Part shown: positions 7,687 to 14,973 of the stretch, piece after piece | How positions within the stretch are numbered: position 1 is the stretch's first letter | How the letters are laid out: each line of letters opens with the position of its first letter | Origin: Bacteroidota bacterium | GTDB lineage: Bacteria > Bacteroidota > Bacteroidia > Chitinophagales > Chitinophagaceae | NCBI GenBank assembly: GCA_018268035.1 | Contig: JAFDXI010000119.1 | Span: 1-64,000, forward strand | DNA length: 64,000 bases | Reading direction: 5' to 3' | Notes under the pieces: model-generated | What the model was told of the DNA's origin: nothing | The model's input: the letters and a program-made list of their open reading frames with translations, nothing else | The model's database searches: none | Translations under genes and position numbers: made by a program

Positions 7687-9447
7687 TCACTCTTTCAAAA
7701 ACTTCTTCGTTACCACTGCTCCATTCATTTCAATTTTCAATAAATAATTTCCTGGTTGTAATGAAGCGATGTTTAAGTTGTAAGAGCCATTAGCCATTAG
7801 CCGTTGGCTGATGGCTGTAAAGCCGTTGAAGCTGATTACAGAAATTTTTGCTTTTGATGATAAACCTTCAATGTGCAATATATTTTTTGCGGGATTGGGT
7901 GAAATTTTTATTGCATCATTGCTGGTGATGGCGAGTATATTTGAATACTGAACAGCGCCATCTTTACTTGTTGTTTGCAAGCGATAATAGTTGGTGCCGG
8001 GTAATGGTGAGGGATCGTTGTAGTAATTGTTAATGGATAATTGTGAATGGTTAATTGTGTTGTAAACTGTTGACCAGTGTGCGCCATCACCACTACGTTG
8101 TACTGAATAATTTTTTACATTGGAAATATTATCCCATATTATGCCGTTGTGATGTTGTATCCACCTGCGTATTTTGGCGATGATGATTTGTTTTTTGGTG
8201 AGGTCGTTGTTGTAGCGGGCGAGAAGCAAATATCCGGTTACAGGAACACCCGTATATGTGTATCCACCAAGAATTATTTTATTATCTTTTTGCAAAGCAA
8301 CACTATTGCTGGCGCCTGAGCCTTCTACACCGGTTAGTATCACCTGGCCATTCTCACCAAAACCTGAATCTATCGTGCCATTTGCATTAAGCCTTGTCAT
8401 TGCCATCGTTCCCAAAGCCCTTCCTGCCAGTATTATTTTTCCGTCAGATTGCAGAACCATGCTCCTACAATCTGAAGTTTGCCCGCCGAATATTACATGT
8501 TGTATCCCATTATTTCCAAAACTACTGTCAATGCTGCCATCTGCATTTAACCGGGATGCAGCCATATAGTATTCACTGGCGTCTTTCTTTAATAAACCGT
8601 TACCGCAACCAATAATTTTATCATCAGGTTGCACAACTAACATAACTGTATTTAGACCTTTCACAGCATCATCAGTAGATTGAAAATATGCAGACCCATT
8701 ATTTCCAAATGTTTTATCCAGGCTGCCATCTGTATTAAAACGATAAACCGTACTTTTTGCATCTGACAGGCTCACAACAATTTGTCCATTTTTTTGAAGC
8801 GCCAAAGCATTTACTGTTGCTAAAGATTCATCACCATAAATATCAACTAAGATTACTATTCCACCATCACCAAAATTATTATCCAAACTACCACCAGGAA
8901 GATAACGAACTAAAAAAAGCTGTCTTGCTTCATTGGGGGCATTAATAATGTAACCACATACAACTATTTTCCCATCAGGTTGTACAACCATATCACTGGC
9001 TGAATTGGCATTCTGACTAACGCTTGTAATCACAATACCGTTATTGCCAAATGAACTATCTAATTCACCATTTTTCTTATACTTAGCCAATCCTACTTTA
9101 TAGGATGGGTGCGCCATTGCCAACAAAGCATCATCTGGTAGTATTGACAAAGCAAGCACCTGGTCTAATTCATTATAGTTGCCCGCAACGCCATTAGATC
9201 CAAAGCTACTATCTAATGTGCCATCGGTGTTATAACGTGCAAACAGAAAAAACGAAGATAAATCTGAACCACCTGCACCAGCAGCAATAATTTTTCCATC
9301 GCTTTGCAGCCCTATTTTGTTGATAATACCCGGGTAATTTAAGTCAAGCAATATGCCACTGTCGGCAAAACTTTTGTCTAATGTGCCTGATTGTGCTTTT
9401 AAAATAAAAGGCAAAAGAATGAATGCAAAAAATAAATTTCGTTTCAT
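7687..9447 (-). CDS. Secreted delta-60 repeat protein with T9SS sorting domain
   Basis: 586 residues. Signal peptide MKRNLFFAFILLPFILKAQ is followed by seven delta-60 repeats, recognisable by GTLDSSFGSNG, GELDSSFGNNG, GSLDNNFGDGG, GSLDKTFGNNG and similar motifs about 50-60 residues apart (residues ~20-400), which probably form a beta-propeller-like fold. After a linker comes a Por C-terminal sorting domain (NPAKNILHIEGLS ... LQPGNYLLKIEMNGAVVTKKF). Export through the type IX pathway is therefore likely. The start is 16 bp after the end of the upstream hydrolase gene on the same strand, suggesting co-transcription. The ligand or role of delta-60 proteins is not known to me. The C-terminal 110 residues are closely related to the gene at 1-437. 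Confidence 0.85.
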   Translation of the reverse strand: MKRNLFFAFILLPFILKAQSGTLDKSFADSGILLDLNYPGIINKIGLQSDGKIIAAGAGGSDLSSFFLFARYNTDGTLDSSFGSNGVAGNYNELDQVLALSILPDDALLAMAHPSYKVGLAKYKKNGELDSSFGNNGIVITSVSQNANSASDMVVQPDGKIVVCGYIINAPNEARQLFLVRYLPGGSLDNNFGDGGIVILVDIYGDESLATVNALALQKNGQIVVSLSDAKSTVYRFNTDGSLDKTFGNNGSAYFQSTDDAVKGLNTVMLVVQPDDKIIGCGNGLLKKDASEYYMAASRLNADGSIDSSFGNNGIQHVIFGGQTSDCRSMVLQSDGKIILAGRALGTMAMTRLNANGTIDSGFGENGQVILTGVEGSGASNSVALQKDNKIILGGYTYTGVPVTGYLLLARYNNDLTKKQIIIAKIRRWIQHHNGIIWDNISNVKNYSVQRSGDGAHWSTVYNTINHSQLSINNYYNDPSPLPGTNYYRLQTTSKDGAVQYSNILAITSNDAIKISPNPAKNILHIEGLSSKAKISVISFNGFTAISQRLMANGSYNLNIASLQPGNYLLKIEMNGAVVTKKFLKE

Positions 9448-9463
9448 AACAATTGTTTTTAGT

Positions 9464-10885
9464 TTATGGAAAATCTATCAGTTCACCACAACTGCGGTTG
9501 GTACAGTTGGTATTTGTATTACAGTTTTTACTCGTGTTTTCACAATCCACAAAAATGGTGTTGCCGTAATTGGAAGGAGGATGTATATCCTTTTGAATAA
9601 AAATAGCAGTGCGTTGCGACATATAAAGTTCAGTTTGTATTTGACTGGTATCGCCTGTACCGAAATCACTACTATAACCAATGCCGTCTTTATCTAAACC
9701 ATGTTTCATACTGCAGTCCACATATATTTCGCATGTTATAGAATAATATTTTAATATTCTATACATGTTATATGAACTACCGTTAGTGATATCCGCTGTA
9801 TCCGAATATGGATTTACTGAAAGAGTACCTTTATCATTCCTGATACAAAAGTCTGTTGAATTATATTTTAACTCTGAAGATGGGGATGATGGTGATAAAT
9901 TTACATCTTGTGTAAAACCAGTTCTATTGATAAAAGGGAAAACTTCATCATTGTATCCATGAAAAAGTATGGCAGGAGTAAGATGAGCATTGGCAAAAAA
10001 AGCAGGCTGTTGATTTAATTTGTTATAGGGGTCATAAGGCATGGGTATTGCCCCCCACATTGAAAATACAGCTTTAATCTTAGGTTGATAAAATGAATAA
10101 AAATCAAGGTCGGGTTCACCATAATAAAAATCAACATCAGGGCTGCCTAAAGCGTATTGAATATTACCCGATGTAATGGGAGGCGCATATAATGCATTAT
10201 TCATACTATCTGAATACCAGGCTACATTTAATATAGTATAAGCACCTGCACTCATGCCTCCCATGTAAATATTATTGGTATCTATCCGCCAATAATCAGA
10301 AAAACTGCTTTTGCTTCTTTCTCTTTTTATCATGCTGCGAAAAAAACCTTTTATATCCTGCTCTGCTAAATAAGGAGCTTTATATTGTTGCACACTGGTA
10401 TTGGAAAGATTGGCAGAATCCAGCATTATACCCCTTCTGTATTCCACATTAAAAACCACAAAACCTCTTTGTGCCAGGAACAATGAAATATTATTGATAC
10501 CAGGCAGGTCAAGGTTGCTGCATTCGGCAAACCCGCCTGCATGAGCCAGTATGATTGATCTCAAAGGGCAGGCAGCATAATTATGGTCTTTGGGATAATA
10601 AGCATAATATTTTAAAGCGCTGCCATCATTCAAACATTCATCAGCTTCGGGCGGGTCGCAACCCGGAGGTTTGCTATATGCATCATCCAAATATTTTACA
10701 TCCCTGAATAAAGAAGGTAAAGGGTTTTTAGCATAAGAAAGCGTGTCAATATGTATATCATTGAAAATTGCTTCAGTTAAATCCAGCGAGGAATCGAGGT
10801 TGGTTGTATAACAGGGTGTAAGCTGTGCTTTCACCCCCCCCCAAAAAATGGTTGTAAAAAATAATAGTGCATAAAGTTTTTTCAT
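9464..10885 (-). CDS. Secreted alpha/beta hydrolase (esterase-like)
   Basis: The ATG at 10885 is chosen because it begins the signal peptide MKKLYALLFFTTIFWGGVKAQ; the frame is open to 10936. The 473-residue product has an oxyanion-type ILAHAGGFAEC, a nucleophile elbow GGMSAGAY with Ser212, a candidate acid in LFHGYNDEVFPF and a candidate His in DCSMKHGLDK, in the order expected for carboxylesterase-like enzymes. Substrate unknown. Unusually for a large secreted protein here, it has no sorting domain. It ends instead in a Cys- and Asn-rich tail (VDCENTSKNCNTNTNC, then NRSCGELIDFP). The delta-60 gene starts 16 bp downstream. Confidence 0.75.
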   Translation of the reverse strand: MKKLYALLFFTTIFWGGVKAQLTPCYTTNLDSSLDLTEAIFNDIHIDTLSYAKNPLPSLFRDVKYLDDAYSKPPGCDPPEADECLNDGSALKYYAYYPKDHNYAACPLRSIILAHAGGFAECSNLDLPGINNISLFLAQRGFVVFNVEYRRGIMLDSANLSNTSVQQYKAPYLAEQDIKGFFRSMIKRERSKSSFSDYWRIDTNNIYMGGMSAGAYTILNVAWYSDSMNNALYAPPITSGNIQYALGSPDVDFYYGEPDLDFYSFYQPKIKAVFSMWGAIPMPYDPYNKLNQQPAFFANAHLTPAILFHGYNDEVFPFINRTGFTQDVNLSPSSPSSELKYNSTDFCIRNDKGTLSVNPYSDTADITNGSSYNMYRILKYYSITCEIYVDCSMKHGLDKDGIGYSSDFGTGDTSQIQTELYMSQRTAIFIQKDIHPPSNYGNTIFVDCENTSKNCNTNTNCTNRSCGELIDFP

Positions 10886-10944
10886 GGTTGGGTTTTTAAA
10901 AGTATTTACAAGATAAGGAAAAAAGAAGAAAAGCAATTTACTCT

Positions 10945-10975
10945 CATCGTCATTTCGACGACAGGAGAAATCTCA
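10945..10975. repeat. Intergenic repeat with TCGTC/GACGA palindrome
   Basis: The stretch contains ATCGTCATTTCGACGA followed by CAGGAGAAATCTC. The arms TCGTC and GACGA flank ATTTC. It resembles short intergenic repeats I recall from Bacteroidota genomes (forms of GAGATTTCTC...GTCGAAATGACG). It lies upstream of the hydrolase gene and directly against decayed sorting-domain DNA. Confidence 0.5.
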
Positions 10976-10979
10976 ACCA

Positions 10980-11130
10980 TTCAAAAACTTCTTCGTCACC
11001 ACCTCTCCATTCATTTCAATTTTTAATAGCTGTTAGCCATTAGTTTTTAGCCTTTGGCTGATAACTGTAATTTTTGCTTTTGATGACAGACCTTCAATGG
11101 GTAAAATTTTCTTTGCAGAAGCGTTTTAAT
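10980..11130 (-). pseudogene. Decayed fragment of a T9SS sorting-domain gene
   Basis: On the plus strand, TCAAAAACTTCTTCGTCACC, CTCCATTCATTTCAATTTT, AGCCATTAG...TTGGCTGAT and TTTTTGCTTTTGATGACAGA match, in order, the 3' end of the delta-60 gene at 7690-7895 with few mismatches. About 40 bp around the LQPGNYL block are deleted. No intact frame or upstream body remains. It is a relic of a lost or recombined T9SS gene. Confidence 0.7.
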
Positions 11131-11144
11131 AATTTCTAATACGT

Positions 11145-11168
11145 AACCTGCCTATCAGCAGGCAGGTT
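11145..11168. repeat. Palindromic (REP-like) element, 9-bp arms
   Basis: AACCTGCCT and AGGCAGGTT are perfectly complementary around ATCAGC. The element is related in sequence to the palindrome within the coding sequence at 247-268. It is followed by the doubled unit CGTAATTTTTAATT (from 11169). Confidence 0.6.
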
Positions 11169-11202
11169 CGTAATTTTTAATTCGTAATTTTTAATTGATA
11201 AT

Positions 11203-11227
11203 AAACCTTCAATGCGAAAAATATTTT
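11203..11227 (-). pseudogene. Second short relic of the sorting-domain sequence
   Basis: GATAATAAACCTTCAATGCG on the plus strand matches GATGATAAACCTTCAATGTG at 7855-7874 in the delta-60 gene (the region encoding LHIEGLSSK). It touches the stop codon of the HerA-like gene. Too short to stand alone, but its position beside the first relic supports a common origin. Confidence 0.45.
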
Positions 11228-12790
11228 TTACCACAATCTTTTACTTTTCCCCCCCAAACCAAGAGCACCCAACAAACTTCTTGTAATTACCGAAGCAGCA
11301 GTTCGCTCCATTTGTTTAACGGCAGGACTATCAAATATACTGGGTTCTTTTCCTGTTTTTTGTTGAGCTTTTTGTGCCTGTTGTTCCTGTTTTTGTTGAG
11401 CTGCCTGTTGTTGTACTTGTTGAGTACGGTCTGCTGCTTCCTGCAATTTGCCGGTCAATATTTCATAAGCACTTTCACTGTCTATTGACTTGTTATATTT
11501 TGCAACGAGTTTGCTTTTGTTGACGATGGCATTTAATTCAGCATCAGTTAAAACATCCATCCTGCTACGCGGCGGGCAAAGCATAGTATGCACTAAAGGT
11601 GTAGGGATACCTTTCTCATTTAAAAATGTTACCAGCGCTTCTCCAATACCAAGTTGAGTGAGCAGGTCTTCTGTTTTATAAAATTCTGTTTCAGGAAAAT
11701 TCTGTGCTGCCTGTTTAATCGTTTTTCTGTCAGCGGCAGTAAAAGCACGGAGGGCATGTTGAATTTTTAAACCCAACTGGCTCAATACCGAAGCAGGTAC
11801 GTCCTGGGGATTTTGTGTGCAGAAGAAAATACCAATACCCTTTGAACGGATGAGTTTGATTATTGTTTCAATTTGCTGCATCAATGCATCTGAAGCTTCT
11901 TCAAAAATTAAATGTGCTTCATCAATGAAAATAACCAGTTTTGGTTTGTCTGGGTCTCCTTCTTCAGGGCAAGTGGCATATAACTCTGCTAACAACTGTA
12001 ACATAAAAGTAGAGAATAGTTTTGGATGGTTTTGCATATCAGTAACACGCAAAATGTTTATCATGCCACGTCCATCATCACTTATGCGCATTAGATCATC
12101 CACTTCAAAACTCGGTTCACCAAAAAACATATCTGCACCCTGTTGTTGCAACTCTATTACTTTTCGCAAAATCGTTCCGGTAGAAGTAGATGAGATATTA
12201 CCATAAGACTTTTGTAATTCATCTTTACCTTCATTACCCACATATTGCAAAACCTTTATAAAATCCTGCAGATTGAGCAGTGGTAATTTGTTGTCATCAC
12301 AATATTTAAAAATCATTGCAACGAGCCCACCTTGTGTATCATTCAGGCTTAAAATTTTTGATAATAAAATTGGTCCAAATTCACTTACTGTAGCCCTTAG
12401 TTTTACACCCTGTTCACCACTTAAAGTATAAAATTCTGTTGGAAATGCATCAGGCTTGTATTCAACTTTCAGCAACCTGCAACGCTCATCTATTTTATCA
12501 TTGTCAGTACCGGCAGCAGCAATGCCACTTAAATCACCTTTGATGTCAAGAGCCAGTACTGGTATGCTGGCATCACTTAAAAATTCACAGATGAGTTGTA
12601 ATGTTTTTGTTTTACCTGTACCTGTTGCGCCTGCAATTAAACCATGCCTGTTTAGAGTTTTGAATGGCAGATTGATATCAGCGCCATCTACTATTTTCCC
12701 ATCCAGCATGGCAACGCCAAGCTTTACGTTTTCACCTTTAAAATTGTAACCGTTTTTGACAGCAGCGAGTAATTGTTCCTGTGTGGCCAT
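11228..12790 (-). CDS. HerA-like ATPase (DUF853 family)
   Basis: 520 residues with P-loop GATGTGKT (residues 54-61), Walker B VIFIDEAHLIF near residue 290 and a GIGIFFCTQNPQDVPASVL segment typical of the HerA/FtsK-like DUF853 (YjgR) family. It lacks membrane segments, so it is a cytoplasmic, probably hexameric nucleoside triphosphatase; its substrate is not established. A Gln/Ala/Lys-rich linker (about residues 448-480) precedes a short C-terminal helix. The start MATQEQLLAAVKNGYNF fits the family. It lies 4 bp after the YihY-type gene on the same strand, in a probable mltG-yihY-herA-like run. No NurA partner or defence gene is adjacent. Confidence 0.85.
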   Translation of the reverse strand: MATQEQLLAAVKNGYNFKGENVKLGVAMLDGKIVDGADINLPFKTLNRHGLIAGATGTGKTKTLQLICEFLSDASIPVLALDIKGDLSGIAAAGTDNDKIDERCRLLKVEYKPDAFPTEFYTLSGEQGVKLRATVSEFGPILLSKILSLNDTQGGLVAMIFKYCDDNKLPLLNLQDFIKVLQYVGNEGKDELQKSYGNISSTSTGTILRKVIELQQQGADMFFGEPSFEVDDLMRISDDGRGMINILRVTDMQNHPKLFSTFMLQLLAELYATCPEEGDPDKPKLVIFIDEAHLIFEEASDALMQQIETIIKLIRSKGIGIFFCTQNPQDVPASVLSQLGLKIQHALRAFTAADRKTIKQAAQNFPETEFYKTEDLLTQLGIGEALVTFLNEKGIPTPLVHTMLCPPRSRMDVLTDAELNAIVNKSKLVAKYNKSIDSESAYEILTGKLQEAADRTQQVQQQAAQQKQEQQAQKAQQKTGKEPSIFDSPAVKQMERTAASVITRSLLGALGLGGKSKRLW

Positions 12791-12794
12791 AATA

Positions 12795-13814
12795 TTATTT
12801 TTGTTTTTTTATAATTCTGTTTTGTGTGAATGCTTCTTGTTTGTCATTGTTTTCCTTTATTTCAATTTCCTGCTTTATTTCTTTGTCTTCACTTTTTAAT
12901 TTAAGGTAATTAATACTTATGTTGAGCTCATACCCAATCAGCAACATTAATGAATTAACAAATATCAGCAACATAGTAATTAATAAAGCGCCTATTGACC
13001 CATACACCCTGTTGTAGTTTGAAAAGTTCTGCGCCCATATTGAAAACAACCATGTGGCTAATACAATCAGGAAAGTGGCAAATACTGCCCCCGGAGACCA
13101 AAGCTTCCAACGTTTGGGAATGGATGGTGCATATTTATAAATATATGCAATAGAGAAAAAAAATGTTGCAATGACAATTATCCAACGTGTAGTTCCAATC
13201 CAAAAACTTTTTTGTTCTACACTGAGACCTATTGAATGCAGTATGCTTGCAAATAAGGCGCCCTGGCCAATTAAAAATAAGATTGTAATAATTAATAAAA
13301 ATATCAGCACTAATGTGAGTTTAATGGCACGTATTCTTTTTTGCAAAAAACTTTTTGGCCGTTTGGTGGTTAATGACCTGTCGAATGAACGGATAATCCC
13401 CATCATTGCATTGGAAGAATAAAACATGGCAAGGATAAAACCAATTGATAATAGACCTGTCTTCTGCTTGTTAAATAAATCAAGCATTGTAGTCATTATT
13501 AACTCCTTTGATTCTGAATTAGGCATTACGTCCTGGATGAATTTAAACAGTTCATCCTGGATATTTTTTGCAATGGGAAAATAGGGGATGAGTGTAAATA
13601 AAAAAATGGCTGCTGCCGGTATTGCCATAATAAAATTAAAGGCAATGGCAGATGCCCGGTCTCTCAGACCAAGTTTATTCACCTGCTCCACAAAAAATGT
13701 GACAACATCATAAAGGCAAATTCCATGAAAGCCAGGCGGCACCCATATCTTGCTTTTACTTATGATGAAAGCTACGGGTGGAAGATTGGTTATGAATCTT
13801 TCAAATTTTGTCAA
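12795..13814 (-). CDS. YihY/BrkB-type inner-membrane protein (UPF0761)
   Basis: 339 residues with about six membrane segments and the family signature around LRDRASAIAFNFIMAIPAAAI near the N-terminus, FYSSNAMMGIIRSFDRSL in the middle and YGSIGALLITMLLIFVNSLMLLIGYELN toward the end. A charged Glu/Lys-rich tail follows (about residues 300-339). The family is widespread, and its old name ribonuclease BN is a misassignment; its transport role is unproven. The start overlaps the end of mltG by 4 bp (ATGA-type coupling), so the two are translated from one message. Confidence 0.88.
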   Translation of the reverse strand: MTKFERFITNLPPVAFIISKSKIWVPPGFHGICLYDVVTFFVEQVNKLGLRDRASAIAFNFIMAIPAAAIFLFTLIPYFPIAKNIQDELFKFIQDVMPNSESKELIMTTMLDLFNKQKTGLLSIGFILAMFYSSNAMMGIIRSFDRSLTTKRPKSFLQKRIRAIKLTLVLIFLLIITILFLIGQGALFASILHSIGLSVEQKSFWIGTTRWIIVIATFFFSIAYIYKYAPSIPKRWKLWSPGAVFATFLIVLATWLFSIWAQNFSNYNRVYGSIGALLITMLLIFVNSLMLLIGYELNISINYLKLKSEDKEIKQEIEIKENNDKQEAFTQNRIIKKQK

Positions 13815-14866
13815 TGCGTTGTTGTTTTATTTAAACTATCCAGATGTTTTTTTGCAATTGATTCATTTAATGCCTGCTGGTAAAGTTGTGCATATTTCTG
13901 ATGTTCTGCAAAATTACTGGTGAACTGGTGATAACCACTAAAATCACTCTTAGCCACAAAAAATAAATAATCTGTTTTTGGCATATTCAATACTGCGTCA
14001 ATGGTAACAGGTTGTGGTGTGCATATTGGCCCAGGTGGTAAACCTTTATGCGTATACGTATTGTAAGGTGATGGTGTTTTCAGGTAATTCAGGTATATTC
14101 TTTTTAATCCAAAATTTTTCATTGCAAATTTTATTGTAGGGTCAGCACCTAAATACATATTTGTGTTTAATCTGTTATAATAAACACTGGCAATATTTCC
14201 TTTCTCATCATTATTATTGGTTTCTTCTTCCACAATTGAGGCAAGTATATATACCTGTTCTGGTGTCAGGTTCAAAGCAGCTGCTTTTTGTTTGCGATCA
14301 TTATCATCCCAGAATTTTTCATCATAAGATTTTAATCGGGACAGAATTTTTTTAGGTGATGAGACCCAATTTAAAAAATAAGTATCTGGAATTATTAAGG
14401 TCATCAATGTATTGGTGTCAACTCCTAATGACAAAAGTGAATCATTATTGGTAAAAAAGCTGAGAGCAGTTATAGAATCTGTCGAAAAATTTTTTCCGAT
14501 GAGCCGGGCTAAATCTTCTGGTGTACGCAATTTATTAATCACTAATTTGGAAGGCGTTTGATGGTTGTTGCGTAATGTTCTTACTAAAGAAAAAATACTT
14601 TCTCCTTCTTTAATTTCAAATTTGCCCGGGGTTATTTTATTGAATGCTCCGGATTGCATTGCAATGAAATTAAAGATGCCTGTATTCCTGATAAATTTTC
14701 CTGTGTCAAGCTGGTGTGTTATGGTTTGCTGAGCAGGTTCATTTTCTCTAATGAAAAGAAATTTTGATTTGCCTGAAAAATTTGTTGCAGGCATGAAAAT
14801 GAGATATGCCAGAATGATTATTCCGATTACAAATATAATCAGTATGGCGCTCCATATTTTTTTCAT
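13811..14866 (-). CDS. mltG: Endolytic murein transglycosylase MltG
   Basis: 351 residues. One N-terminal membrane anchor (IWSAILIIFVIGIIILAYLIF) is followed by a LysM-like region and the YceG catalytic domain with YILASIVEEET, YYNRLNTNMYLGADPTIKFA and THKGLPPGPICTP. MltG cleaves nascent glycan strands at the inner membrane and sets their length. A -7 box TAATTTTG lies 7 nt before the ATG. Its 3' end overlaps the YihY-type gene by 4 bp. Confidence 0.95.
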   Translation of the reverse strand: MKKIWSAILIIFVIGIIILAYLIFMPATNFSGKSKFLFIRENEPAQQTITHQLDTGKFIRNTGIFNFIAMQSGAFNKITPGKFEIKEGESIFSLVRTLRNNHQTPSKLVINKLRTPEDLARLIGKNFSTDSITALSFFTNNDSLLSLGVDTNTLMTLIIPDTYFLNWVSSPKKILSRLKSYDEKFWDDNDRKQKAAALNLTPEQVYILASIVEEETNNNDEKGNIASVYYNRLNTNMYLGADPTIKFAMKNFGLKRIYLNYLKTPSPYNTYTHKGLPPGPICTPQPVTIDAVLNMPKTDYLFFVAKSDFSGYHQFTSNFAEHQKYAQLYQQALNESIAKKHLDSLNKTTTH

Positions 14867-14873
14867 GAATCTG

Positions 14874-14881
14874 CAAAATTA
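14874..14881 (-). promoter_or_regulatory. -7 promoter box of mltG
   Basis: TAATTTTG on the minus strand, 7 nt upstream of the mltG start. It matches TAnnTTTG. The -33 element is unclear. Confidence 0.4.
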
Positions 14882-14920
14882 ATTGTACTGCAAATTAATG
14901 ACTGCTAAGTGAAACATAAA

Positions 14921-14957
14921 TAAAAAAAGGGTTACAATATAACTGTAACCCTTTTTC
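14921..14957 (-). terminator. Intrinsic terminator of the M4 protease gene
   Basis: AAAAAGGGTTACA and TGTAACCCTTTTT form a perfect 13-bp stem with a 7-nt loop. On the minus strand the stem ends in a T-run just downstream of the M4 protease stop. Confidence 0.8.
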
Positions 14958-14973
14958 GTTTGTAATAAGAAAT

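Noticed and set aside
11228-12790. HerA-NurA or HerA-SIR2-type defence module
   Set aside because: The HerA-like ATPase is of the DUF853 type and sits with mltG and yihY, without a nuclease or SIR2 partner nearby.
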